Below, one piece after another: positions 27,074-35,423 of a stretch of 64,000 nucleotides of DNA. The number at the start of each line of letters is the position of its first letter. The first letter of the stretch is position 1. A program made the translations under genes and the position numbers. The stretch comes from Anaerolineales bacterium (lineage in GTDB: Bacteria; Chloroflexota; Anaerolineae; Anaerolineales; Villigracilaceae): contig JABTUU010000001.1 of the NCBI GenBank assembly GCA_015075275.1, forward strand, positions 62,001 through 126,000. The letters run 5' to 3'. Below the pieces are notes generated by a model. It was given only the letters and a program-made list of their open reading frames with translations. It did no database searches and was not told where the DNA came from.

Positions 27074-27880
27074 ATGCAGCCGACGTTGGCTTATCTTGAA
27101 ACCCTTGCTCGTGGAGCGGGCGCTATTTTGCGCGATGGATACGACAAGGAACATCAGGTGGATTACAAAGGCGTTATTGACCTAGTGACGGAAATTGATC
27201 GCCAATCGGAAGAGTTCTTACTCCAGCGGGTAAGGGCGGATTTCCCTAATCATCATGCGCTTGCCGAAGAAAGCGGCGGTATACAGGGAGATAGGGAACA
27301 CATCTGGTATATCGATCCGTTAGATGGAACCGTGAATTACGCGCATCATATTCCCGTTTTTTGCGTTTCGATCGCCTATGCTTCGGCCGGTGCGATGAGA
27401 TTGGGCGTCGTCTATGATCCGCTTCGCGACGAGATGTTCTCTGCAGAACGCGGCAAAGGCGCTTATTTGAATCAAAGGCGGTTGCAGGCTTCGCAGGTCT
27501 CTGAGTTGCAGAAGAGTCTCTTGGTGACTGGTTTTCCGTACGACGCTTGGAATACGGAGCAGGATAATTTCGGCAACTTTGTTCGCTTCTCGAAACTGAC
27601 GCAAGGCGTGCGCCGACTTGGTTCGGCGGCGTTGAATTTATGCTATGTGGGCGCCGGTCGCTTCGACGGATTTTGGGAACTCGCGCTCCGTTCTTGGGAT
27701 GTGGCGGCGGGTGGGTTAATCTGTGAGGAAGCGGGCGCGTATGTAACCAATGTCCACGGCGACGCAGACTATATCTCTCCGCCGCAATCTATTGTAGCGG
27801 CGGCGCCCGGTATTCATGCGCGAATGGTAAACGAGTTAACAAAGCCCGGCTCACTTGACCCTTTGCCGAATATGAATTAA
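27074..27880 (+). CDS. Inositol monophosphatase family protein
   Basis: A 268-residue Mg-dependent phosphatase. The three family motifs are intact: HALAEES near residues 61-67, WYIDPLDGTVNYAH (DPLDGT at 81-86), and SWDVAAGGLICEEAG near 215. Substrates of this family include inositol-1-phosphate, fructose-1,6-bisphosphate and PAP; which applies is not clear. The ATG at 27074 has GGAGG five bases upstream, so I prefer it to the ATG four codons earlier. Confidence 0.88.
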   Translation: MQPTLAYLETLARGAGAILRDGYDKEHQVDYKGVIDLVTEIDRQSEEFLLQRVRADFPNHHALAEESGGIQGDREHIWYIDPLDGTVNYAHHIPVFCVSIAYASAGAMRLGVVYDPLRDEMFSAERGKGAYLNQRRLQASQVSELQKSLLVTGFPYDAWNTEQDNFGNFVRFSKLTQGVRRLGSAALNLCYVGAGRFDGFWELALRSWDVAAGGLICEEAGAYVTNVHGDADYISPPQSIVAAAPGIHARMVNELTKPGSLDPLPNMN

Positions 27881-27897
27881 AATCTCTGCCTGTTAAC

Positions 27898-27974
27898 GCC
27901 CTCGTAGCTCAGTGGATTAGAGCGCTTGCTTGCGGAGCAATAGGTCGCGTGTTCGAGTCGCGCCGAGGGCGCCA
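27898..27974 (+). tRNA. tRNA-Arg (anticodon GCG)
   Basis: A full cloverleaf: acceptor GCCCTCG/CGAGGGC, D-stem GCTC/GAGC, anticodon stem CTTGC/GCAAT (top pair C-T mismatched) with loop TTGCGGA, T-arm GCGTG-TTCGAGT-CGCGC, discriminator G and an encoded CCA. The anticodon is GCG, reading CGC and CGU, rather than the ACG (inosine) usual in bacteria. Confidence 0.88.
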
Positions 27975-27980
27975 TTGTTG

Positions 27981-28003
27981 AGGAGCGGGATGCCGCTCCT
28001 TTT
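27981..28003 (+). terminator. Hairpin terminator after tRNA-Arg
   Basis: An eight-bp perfect stem (AGGAGCGG with CCGCTCCT), four-base loop, then TTT. Confidence 0.7.
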
Positions 28004-28028
28004 CGTTTATAGAATCAATACGCATCGC

Positions 28029-28838
28029 ATGACAATTACGAAACCTCAAATTCTGTTAACAAACGACGACGGCATCCGCTCGCCTGGGCTTTGGGCGGTC
28101 GCCGCATCTCTTTCGGGCCTCGGATTCGTGACCGTTGCCGCACCGCGCGACCAATCTACGGGAATGGGACGCAGCCTGCCCGGTACATCCGATGGCGTTA
28201 TCCGCGAGGAACGTGTGCAAGTCAACGGTCAGGAATGGAGCGTGTTTGCTGTGAATGGCAGCCCGGCGCAAGCCGTCTTGCACGGCGTCTACGATATATT
28301 GAAAAGCAAGCCTGATCTGGTTGTTTCGGGAATCAATTACGGCGAAAATATCGCTACAGGCATTACGATCTCTGGCACAGTGGGCGCGGCGCTTGAAGCT
28401 GCTTCGTTAGGTATTCCGGCGCTGGCGGTTTCGTTGGAGACTGATTCGAAATATCATCTTTCGTACTCGAACCATATAGATTTCTCCGTTGCGGCGGCGT
28501 TTGCGGCGCAATTTGCTCGCATGGCGCTGATGAAAGAATTCCCTGCCGATGTAGACGCGCTCAAAGTGGACGTTCCTTCGAATGCGACGCTTGACACGCC
28601 TTGGCGGCTGACGCGCGTTTCACGCCAGCGCTATTATGAGCCGGTGTCTGTCGAGCGCGCTTCATGGGACGAACCGGGCGCGATTGGCTATCGCGCTGTG
28701 ATAAATCTCGACGCCGAACCGCAAGACACGGATGTGTATGCGTTACGAAAAAGCCGCTTTGTTTCGGTGTCGCCGCTGAGCCTTGACCTGACCTCGCGTG
28801 TGAGCTTCAATGCATTGGACGATTTATTAAGAGAGTAA
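28029..28838 (+). CDS. surE: 5'/3'-nucleotidase SurE
   Basis: A 269-residue metal-dependent nucleotidase/survival protein. The N-terminal LLTNDDGIRSPG (Asp13, Asp14) binds the metal; SGINYGENIATGITISGTVGAALEA near residue 100 holds the conserved Asn and the phosphate loop. It dephosphorylates nucleoside monophosphates. The start at 28029 gives the family's usual N-terminus; an in-frame upstream extension would overlap the tRNA-Arg gene. Confidence 0.93.
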   Translation: MTITKPQILLTNDDGIRSPGLWAVAASLSGLGFVTVAAPRDQSTGMGRSLPGTSDGVIREERVQVNGQEWSVFAVNGSPAQAVLHGVYDILKSKPDLVVSGINYGENIATGITISGTVGAALEAASLGIPALAVSLETDSKYHLSYSNHIDFSVAAAFAAQFARMALMKEFPADVDALKVDVPSNATLDTPWRLTRVSRQRYYEPVSVERASWDEPGAIGYRAVINLDAEPQDTDVYALRKSRFVSVSPLSLDLTSRVSFNALDDLLRE

Positions 28839-28899
28839 TTGAAAGCGAGGGCGCGTATGTTGACGCTCTCTTTCCGTCGTGTTAGAATGCTTGTCGCGC

Positions 28900-28971
28900 G
28901 GGCGCGTAGCTCAATGGTAGAGCAGCGGCCTTTTAAGCCGTTTGTTGAGGGTTCGATCCCCTCCGCGCTCA
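28900..28971 (+). tRNA. tRNA-Lys (anticodon TTT)
   Basis: Cloverleaf with acceptor GGGCGCG/CGCGCTC (one G-U pair), D-stem GCTC/GAGC, anticodon stem GCGGC/GCCGT with loop CTTTTAA, T-arm GAGGG-TTCGATC-CCCTC, discriminator A. No CCA is encoded. Confidence 0.92.
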
Positions 28972-28972
28972 T

Positions 28973-29004
28973 AAGAAATCTTCTGTAAGAAGATTTCTTT
29001 ATTT
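28973..29004 (+). terminator. Hairpin terminator after tRNA-Lys
   Basis: A perfect 12-bp stem (28973-28984 with 28988-28999), three-base loop, then TATTT. It begins two bases after the tRNA. Confidence 0.85.
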
Positions 29005-29044
29005 AACGGCTGAATCTTTAAACTTCATTCTCGAACGCCTGTGC

Positions 29045-29050
29045 TATAAT
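29045..29050 (+). promoter_or_regulatory. -10 box (TATAAT) of dnaE
   Basis: Perfect TATAAT, 35 bases before the dnaE ATG at 29086. No good -35 hexamer is seen at the expected distance. Confidence 0.5.
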
Positions 29051-29085
29051 CTCAACGCGTTCCCTTGCCTGCCGAAAAGACCACA

Positions 29086-32000
29086 ATGAGTTTTGCCCAC
29101 CTTCACGTTCACACTGAATACTCCATGCTCGACGGCTTCTCGAACATCAAGAAGTTGGTCAAACGCGTGAAAGAATTGGAGATGCCGGCGGTCGCGATCA
29201 CCGATCACGGCACAATGCATGGCGTGATGGACTTCTACAACGCCGCGATCAACGAGGGCGTTAAACCGATTATTGGGGTGGAAGCGTATTTAGCGGCGCG
29301 AACGATGAACGCTCGCGATTCAAAACTAGACCGTCAATCTTCGCACCTGCTCTTGTTGGCAGAGAACGAAACAGGATACAAAAACCTGCTTAAGATTGCT
29401 TCTGCCGCGCAGTTAGACGGCTTCTATTACTACCCGCGCATTGACCACGACTTTTTAGCGGAACATGCGGAAGGCGTCATTGCCACATCGGGGTGTATGT
29501 CGGCTGAGATTCCGCGTTTGTTGCTGGATGATCGCATTGACGACGCTGTCAAAAAGATGAATTGGTATTACGACGTCTTTGGACGCGACAATTTCTTTAT
29601 TGAGCTGCAACAACATGACATTAAAGAAATTATGGGCTTGAATAAGAAATTGCTCGCTATGGGAATGAAATATTCGGGGCGATACGTCGCGACGAATGAC
29701 GTGCATTATATTAATCAATCTGATGCGCGCTTTCAAGATATTCTACTGGCGATTCAAACTCAATCGCGGCTGACAGACCCGGAACGGATGCGAATGTCGG
29801 ATGATTCGTACTATCTCCGCACGCCCTCAGAAATGAGCCGGCTATTCGCCGAAATTCCCGAGTCGTTAAGTAATACGCTCCTTATCGCCGAACGCTGTAA
29901 TGTAGATCTGTCATTTAAAGGTTACCATCTGCCCGAATTCCCCGTTCCTAATGGTTTTACCGTTTCGAATTATCTGCGTCATCTGTGCGAAGACGGCGTA
30001 AAGAGGCGCTATGGAGAGCGAGCGACTACTCCCAAGATCCAAGAGAGGATTGATTACGAGTTGGGCGTCATTAGCAAGATGGGATTCGACGCATATTTCC
30101 TAATCGTGTGGGATCTATGTCGTCACGCGCGCGAAAATAATATTTGGTATAACGCGCGCGGGTCCGCCGCAGGTTCGATCGTCGCGTATGTGTTGCAGAT
30201 TACGGTCGTTGACCCGTTGCAACATGATCTATTATTTGAACGCTTCTTGAATCCCGGGCGTATTTCTATGCCAGATATTGATTTGGATTTTCGCGATGAC
30301 TGCCGCGCGGAAATGCTTGAATACTGCGCGCATAAATACGGCAATGATAAGGTTGCGCAGATTATCACGTTCGGCACGATGGGGACAAAAGCCGCGCTGC
30401 GCGATGTGGCGCGCGTTATGGACATTCCCTTGCCTGAGGTGGATCGAGTGGCAAAGTTGGTTCCGTTCGTTTCGGGCCGCAACACGACCATGGAAGACGC
30501 GCTGGCAATTCCTGACTTCAAGAAGATCTATGATGAACAGCCGCATTTGCGCGAATTGATTGATACTGCCGCACAGATGGAAGGGACAGTTCGTAACGCA
30601 GGCACGCATGCCGCCGGCGTAGTCATCTCTGATAAACCGATCGTTGAATACTTGCCGTTGCATCGTCCAACCTCTGGCTCGGAAGAACTGCCGATCAAGG
30701 CGGTGACGCAGTTTGAAATGGGCGTCCTCGATTCGCTTGGTATGTTGAAAGTGGATTTCCTTGGGCTTATTACTTTGAGCGTGATGGCGAAAGCCTGCGC
30801 GTTAATCGAACAGCGTCATGGCGTGACGTTAGATTTAAACAACATTCCGCTCGACGATCCAAAATCGTTCGAAATCATGGGCGCGGGGCAGACCGCTGGC
30901 TTATTCCAAGTGGAAGGCGGGGGGATGACGCGCTGGATCGTCCAGATGAAACCGAAGACGTTAGATAATATCATCGCAATGGTCGCTTTGTATCGTCCGG
31001 GACCGATGGCGTTCATCCCCGATTACATCGCTCGCATGCAGGGTAAAGCGCAGGTGGAATATCGTCACCCTGCGTTGGAGCCGATTTTTCGAGACACGTT
31101 CGGAATCCCCGTGTATCAAGAACAATTGATGCGCGCTGCGGTCGAACTAGCGGGATATACGCCCTCCGAATCGGATGAACTTCGTAAGGCGATCTCAAAA
31201 AAGAAAAAGGAAGAGATTGATAAACATCGGAATAAATTTGTCTCCGGCGCAGAAAAGCGCGGAATGGAGCGGAACATCGCCGAAGCGATCTATAGCGATT
31301 GGGAAGAATTTGCACGGTACGGCTTTAATAAGAGCCATGCCGCCGATTATGGCGTTATTGCGGTGCAAACCGCCTACCTCAAAGCCCATTATCCGACTGA
31401 ATATATGACTGCGTTGCTTTCAGCGTCCGCAGGACAGATCGAGAAAGTCGCTTTCTATGTCGCCGATGCGCGCAGTATGGGCGTGCCTGTGCTGCCGATT
31501 GATATCAATGCTTCAGGTTGGGATTTCCAAATCGAGGATACATTCGATGCGCCCAGTATCCGTTTTGGATTGGGCGCGGTGAAGAATGTAGGACGCAATG
31601 CGGTCGAGTTAATTCTTCAAGAACGCGATCAAAACGGAGCTTTTAAAAATATTAACGATTTCGTGCGTCGAGCCGATTTGCGCGCAGTAGGTAAACGCGC
31701 GCTTGAATGCCTCATCAAGGTTGGCGCGCTGGACGCGTTCGGCAATCGCGCCGCGTTGCTCGCTTCGTTGGAACGCATCGTCGCCATCAGCGCCGCGCAC
31801 TTCCGCGCCGCCGACGCGGGACAGATGAGTCTTTTTGGCTCCGCGATGGGCGTGGTAGAAGAAATTCACCTGCCTGAAGTGAACGATGTTAACAAACGCG
31901 AGACGCTTAACTGGGAACGCGAATTGACCGGTTTGTATATTTCCGATCATCCGCTCACGCCCTATCAAAAAACATTTTCACAGATCGTCAGTTATTTCTC

Positions 32001-32988
32001 GGGGCAATTGAACGAAGCGCAACATGAAGAAAAAGTGCGCGTGGCGGGGCTGGTCTCTAACGTGCGCCCCTATACGACGAAAACGAATAAACCGATGGGG
32101 TTCGTCACGCTTGAAGATATTCAAGGCAGCATCGAACTTGTGCTTTTCCCACGCACATGGGAGAAAACGCGCGGACAACTTATTGACGGACAAATTGTTA
32201 TCGTGGAAGGAAAAGTGGACGCTGGCTCGGCTCCGCCAAAAATCTTGGTGGATACGGTGCAAACGGAATTTAAATATCTTGAACGACTGGACGAAACCGC
32301 CGCGCCTCTTTCGCAACCGCAGCCTGCTTCGCCTCAGCGAACAGATTCGCAGCCTCAGCTTGTTGCGCCGCCGGCGATAAAGCCCGCCCAATCAAAATCG
32401 AGTTCTTTAGAAGAAGCGCCGGTTAATCCTGCTGTTGTGCAGGTTGTTGAGCAAAGTGACGCTTCGATTAACGATAGCCAAATGCCGCCCCCGCCCGATA
32501 ATTTTCCGATAGGTTGGGAAAATGAGTGGCAACCGTCGTTTGACGAAGCGGCTATCGCCTCTAAGCGCGAGCCGAAATTTAAAAAGAACGAAGAGATCGC
32601 GCCGCCGCGTATCGAAGCGCTTGCTGAAGCGGCAAGCGCTTATAATGACAAACTAGGTTGGGACGAGGCGGTTGTTGCGTCTCTTAAACCCATGTATGCC
32701 GCTCAAATCAAAGAAGAAGATCAAACGCGCTCGCCTAAACAGATCACGGTAACCTTACGTTCGACCGGCAGTCAGGAGCGCGACCGGCGGCGGATTAAGA
32801 CGATCTACGGCACGTTGATTTCATTTCACGGACGCGACCGGTTTAGTCTTCAGATCTTCGAAAATGGATCAGGCTATTTGATTGATTTTCCTAATGATAC
32901 GACGCGCGTCTGCCCTGAGATGTTCGAACGATTGAAGAGACTGATCGGCGAGGAATGCTGGCGCGTGGAAGAGATTACGTTTCAGTAG
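29086..32988 (+). CDS. dnaE: DNA polymerase III subunit alpha
   Basis: A 1300-residue replicative polymerase. The N-terminal PHP domain starts with AHLHVHTEYSMLDG (metal His6, His8) and keeps further PHP residues (ITDHGTMHG, SGCMSAE), so it may have metal-dependent activity. The polymerase active site PDIDLDFRDDCR and the Gly-rich NARGSAAGSIVAY are present, then HhH (FGLGAVKNVG) and an OB-fold (VRVAGLVSNVRPYTTKTNKPMGF). From residue ~1075 the protein departs from the usual end: a Pro/Gln/Ser-rich linker and a separate ~80-residue C-terminal domain (PKQITVTLRSTG to WRVEEITFQ). The start is the ATG giving the family N-terminus; no Shine-Dalgarno sequence is evident. Confidence 0.96.
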   Translation: MSFAHLHVHTEYSMLDGFSNIKKLVKRVKELEMPAVAITDHGTMHGVMDFYNAAINEGVKPIIGVEAYLAARTMNARDSKLDRQSSHLLLLAENETGYKNLLKIASAAQLDGFYYYPRIDHDFLAEHAEGVIATSGCMSAEIPRLLLDDRIDDAVKKMNWYYDVFGRDNFFIELQQHDIKEIMGLNKKLLAMGMKYSGRYVATNDVHYINQSDARFQDILLAIQTQSRLTDPERMRMSDDSYYLRTPSEMSRLFAEIPESLSNTLLIAERCNVDLSFKGYHLPEFPVPNGFTVSNYLRHLCEDGVKRRYGERATTPKIQERIDYELGVISKMGFDAYFLIVWDLCRHARENNIWYNARGSAAGSIVAYVLQITVVDPLQHDLLFERFLNPGRISMPDIDLDFRDDCRAEMLEYCAHKYGNDKVAQIITFGTMGTKAALRDVARVMDIPLPEVDRVAKLVPFVSGRNTTMEDALAIPDFKKIYDEQPHLRELIDTAAQMEGTVRNAGTHAAGVVISDKPIVEYLPLHRPTSGSEELPIKAVTQFEMGVLDSLGMLKVDFLGLITLSVMAKACALIEQRHGVTLDLNNIPLDDPKSFEIMGAGQTAGLFQVEGGGMTRWIVQMKPKTLDNIIAMVALYRPGPMAFIPDYIARMQGKAQVEYRHPALEPIFRDTFGIPVYQEQLMRAAVELAGYTPSESDELRKAISKKKKEEIDKHRNKFVSGAEKRGMERNIAEAIYSDWEEFARYGFNKSHAADYGVIAVQTAYLKAHYPTEYMTALLSASAGQIEKVAFYVADARSMGVPVLPIDINASGWDFQIEDTFDAPSIRFGLGAVKNVGRNAVELILQERDQNGAFKNINDFVRRADLRAVGKRALECLIKVGALDAFGNRAALLASLERIVAISAAHFRAADAGQMSLFGSAMGVVEEIHLPEVNDVNKRETLNWERELTGLYISDHPLTPYQKTFSQIVSYFSGQLNEAQHEEKVRVAGLVSNVRPYTTKTNKPMGFVTLEDIQGSIELVLFPRTWEKTRGQLIDGQIVIVEGKVDAGSAPPKILVDTVQTEFKYLERLDETAAPLSQPQPASPQRTDSQPQLVAPPAIKPAQSKSSSLEEAPVNPAVVQVVEQSDASINDSQMPPPPDNFPIGWENEWQPSFDEAAIASKREPKFKKNEEIAPPRIEALAEAASAYNDKLGWDEAVVASLKPMYAAQIKEEDQTRSPKQITVTLRSTGSQERDRRRIKTIYGTLISFHGRDRFSLQIFENGSGYLIDFPNDTTRVCPEMFERLKRLIGEECWRVEEITFQ

Positions 32989-33055
32989 AAGCGCGGATAG
33001 CGCTAAAGATCGTTTTGGGGGCGTAATGAGTTTATTCAATTAATGAATTGACGTT

Positions 33056-33850
33056 TCATCCCACTGCGTATATTGCCCGTACGGCGTTGCACTCCAGGCA
33101 ATCTGTTCGTTCGCATAATAAGGCGAGCGGGTCGGTTTTAATTAAATGAATTGTTATGTCTAGTAGACGCTTCAATGGCATGGCTTCGATCAAGGCTTTG
33201 CCTGCTTCTACGCGAAAGACATCGGGTTGGATGTAAGGTTGGAGCGCTTGAAATCCGCTTGAATCGCCCGGGCAGTTGGGGCATTCTGCGATGCGATCGC
33301 CGGTCAACGCCCAGCGGGTAAATTGTTTTCTATCTGCAAGCTTCTCGGCGTAGTGAATGCTGGTATTCGAAGTGTGGTCGGTATTGATCAAGACGACCCA
33401 ACCGTCTTGATCTGCCAGCATTGCGATAGGCGCTAAGGGATCGAATAACGTCTGCGTATCAAGGATGGATTGAGCGTTGATGCCGGCAAATGAGAAGATT
33501 GGATGCGAGGTTCGCGCCGCCATTGGATGATGCCGTAAGGCTTCGGAGAGAATACCCATCATAGAGTCGGCGGGCAAATCGTTCCTGAAAGAAGCGGCTT
33601 GTTTGTTTAACGTTTCTTCTTTGCCGTAACGCATAGCGTTATTGGCGGGTCCTACATTAGGCGTGACCATTGTCCAATAAGTGAAGGTCGGCATGACGAT
33701 GCTTTGAAATGACCCCAACATAGCGCGTAAAACGCCGTCCGCTCCGTCGCGGATATACCCGAAAGGCTTGAGCGACGCATGAACAATCACTGGCTTATCG
33801 GCTAGATTGAGCGCATCGAAATAGCGTTTGAGTTCGGGGTAATCCAGCAT
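33056..33850 (-). CDS. AAC(3)-family N-acetyltransferase
   Basis: A 264-residue protein of the Antibiotic_NAT family (PF02522). Typical blocks: VIVHASLKPFGYIRDGADGVLRAML, IVMPTFTYWT, and AARTSHPIFSFAGIN with the conserved SHP. It transfers acetyl from acetyl-CoA to an amine; chromosomal members need not act on aminoglycosides. The last ~25 residues carry three Cys (CERTDCLEC), possibly a metal knuckle. The ATG at 33850 lies two bases from the stop of the enoyl-CoA hydratase gene, so the two are co-translated. Confidence 0.85.
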   Translation of the reverse strand: MLDYPELKRYFDALNLADKPVIVHASLKPFGYIRDGADGVLRAMLGSFQSIVMPTFTYWTMVTPNVGPANNAMRYGKEETLNKQAASFRNDLPADSMMGILSEALRHHPMAARTSHPIFSFAGINAQSILDTQTLFDPLAPIAMLADQDGWVVLINTDHTSNTSIHYAEKLADRKQFTRWALTGDRIAECPNCPGDSSGFQALQPYIQPDVFRVEAGKALIEAMPLKRLLDITIHLIKTDPLALLCERTDCLECNAVRAIYAVG

Positions 33851-33851
33851 T

Positions 33852-34625
33852 TTATCTTCCCGTCCAAGCGGGCTTTCTTTTCTCAATAAAGGCTTGCATG
33901 CCTTCTTTCTGATCTTCGGTATTGAAGAGGTCGTAGAAGATTCTTCGCTCTTCCTCCAACCCTGCGCCGAGGAATGATTCGTAAGAATGATTAATCGCCC
34001 GTTTCGCGGCGCGAATCGCCAGCGGCGCGCGCGCGGCGATTTGTTCGGCGAGTTGCAACGCTTCGTTAAGATAAGCGTCAACAGGAACGACGCGGTTGAC
34101 GAGTCCGGAATGCAACGCCGTTTGCGCGTTAATCTTGCGGTCATTGAGGATCATTTCCATTGCGGTCGCTTTGCCTACCGCGCGGATGAGGCGTTGCGTG
34201 CCGCCTGCGCCGGGAATTACGCCGATGGTCGTTTCGGGCAATCCGAATTGTGCGGTCTCCGATGCGACGATCATGTCGCAAGAGAGCGCGAGTTCGCACC
34301 CTCCGCCTAACGCCCAACCTGAAACCGCCGCGATCACCGGCTTACGGATCGAGCGAATTTGCCCATAGATTGAGATCGGGTCGTTTTGCGTCATGTCTGC
34401 CGCAGATTTGTTCGCCATTTCTTTAATGTCGGCGCCCGCCGCAAAGGCTCGATCGCTTCCTGTAATCACGATCGCACCGATAGCGTCATCCGCGTCGAAA
34501 ATGGCGAGCGCGCGCATAAGTTCGTCCATGAGCGCGTAATTGAGCGCGTTTAGCGCGCGTGGACGATTTAACGCGACGAGCCCGACTCGTCCGCGTGTTT
34601 CTACCAGAATAGATAAATAGGTCAT
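33852..34625 (-). CDS. Enoyl-CoA hydratase
   Basis: A 257-residue crotonase-fold enzyme. Both catalytic glutamates of hydratases are present, Glu111 in GGGCELALSC and Glu131 in GLPETTIGVIPGAGGTQRL; the oxyanion-hole segments AAGADIKEM and SGWALGGG are intact. It hydrates trans-2-enoyl-CoA in beta-oxidation or a related CoA pathway. No other fat-oxidation gene is near. GGAGG precedes the ATG, with TATAAT about 18 bases farther up on the minus strand. Confidence 0.9.
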   Translation of the reverse strand: MTYLSILVETRGRVGLVALNRPRALNALNYALMDELMRALAIFDADDAIGAIVITGSDRAFAAGADIKEMANKSAADMTQNDPISIYGQIRSIRKPVIAAVSGWALGGGCELALSCDMIVASETAQFGLPETTIGVIPGAGGTQRLIRAVGKATAMEMILNDRKINAQTALHSGLVNRVVPVDAYLNEALQLAEQIAARAPLAIRAAKRAINHSYESFLGAGLEEERRIFYDLFNTEDQKEGMQAFIEKRKPAWTGR

Positions 34626-34673
34626 GCCGCCTCCGATAGATAGATTATACGTGAGAATGATAACGGCGTTGTA

Positions 34674-35342
34674 TTAGTCGCCGAGCAACTCTTGCGCAAG
34701 ATCGCTGGTAGTTTTCAGAATAGCATCCGCTCCAAAATGCAGTAATTCTTCTTCTTCGCCGAATCCGCATAATACGCCTATAGTTTGCGCGCCAGCAGAT
34801 TTGCCCGCGCGTATGTCTATAGTTGTATCGCCGATCATCAAACACGCTTCCGGCGATACGTTCATTCGATGCGCGGCAAGCAAGACCGGGTCAGGATAGG
34901 GCTTTGTGTGCTTGGCTGAGAGGCCTGTTACGATGGCGTCAAAGTAATGAGCGAGGTTGAATTGTTTAAGGAAGCGCATTGTCCCCTTCTCATCGCGCGC
35001 GCTGACGACTGACATGGGATATTTGCCTTTGAACCGCGCCAGCATCGAGTCTACGCCAGGGACGAGCAGAAAATGTTTGTTGGATCGGCGCCGATGACGC
35101 AGCGTCCAATCAATGATCGCGGTCATTTCATCGTCAATGCCGAGCGTATCGGCGACGCTAAGCAGGGCGTTACCGGGAGCTTCTGCCCACATGACGAAAC
35201 GCCGCGCAACGCGTTTCGGATCGCGGATGAGAGCGGAAGGAAGAAAGCGCATAACTTTCTGTTCGTAGAGGTCGTCGGTGTCGCTGAGCGTGCCATCCAC
35301 GTCGAAACAGAGAGCTTGAATGCGGGAAATATCAAGAGACAT
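34674..35342 (-). CDS. HAD-superfamily phosphatase
   Basis: A 222-residue HAD hydrolase with motif I FDVDGTLSDTDD (Asp14, Asp16), motif II SVVSARD, motif III Lys in AKHTKPYPDP and motif IV MIGDTTIDIRAG. The helical cap between I and II marks subclass IA (Gph/PpaX-like). The substrate is unknown. Transcribed away from the GAF kinase; start is leaderless (see -10 box). Confidence 0.85.
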   Translation of the reverse strand: MSLDISRIQALCFDVDGTLSDTDDLYEQKVMRFLPSALIRDPKRVARRFVMWAEAPGNALLSVADTLGIDDEMTAIIDWTLRHRRRSNKHFLLVPGVDSMLARFKGKYPMSVVSARDEKGTMRFLKQFNLAHYFDAIVTGLSAKHTKPYPDPVLLAAHRMNVSPEACLMIGDTTIDIRAGKSAGAQTIGVLCGFGEEEELLHFGADAILKTTSDLAQELLGD

Positions 35343-35349
35343 GACGGGT

Positions 35350-35355
35350 ATTGTA
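35350..35355 (-). promoter_or_regulatory. -10 box (TACAAT), leaderless start of HAD phosphatase
   Basis: On the minus strand the box ends seven bases before the ATG at 35342; no ribosome binding site lies in between. Confidence 0.55.
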
Positions 35356-35423
35356 CCGTACTCAGTATGCTATACTTTGCGGCGGTGGCAGGAATTTCTG
35401 AATATTTGGAGCGCTAATAGCGT

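Noticed and set aside
28841..28874. Terminator after surE
   Set aside because: A nine-base stem with one mismatch and a long loop, with little T run; too weak to call, and it overlaps the promoter region of tRNA-Lys.
33056..33850. Aminoglycoside resistance gene
   Set aside because: The family match is to the broad AAC(3)/YokD group; sequence alone does not show resistance activity and there is no mobile-element context.
33851..34144. N-terminal extension of the AAC(3)-like protein
   Set aside because: The added ~98 residues overlap the enoyl-CoA hydratase gene on the same strand in another frame and match nothing in the family; the ATG at 33850 gives the normal N-terminus.
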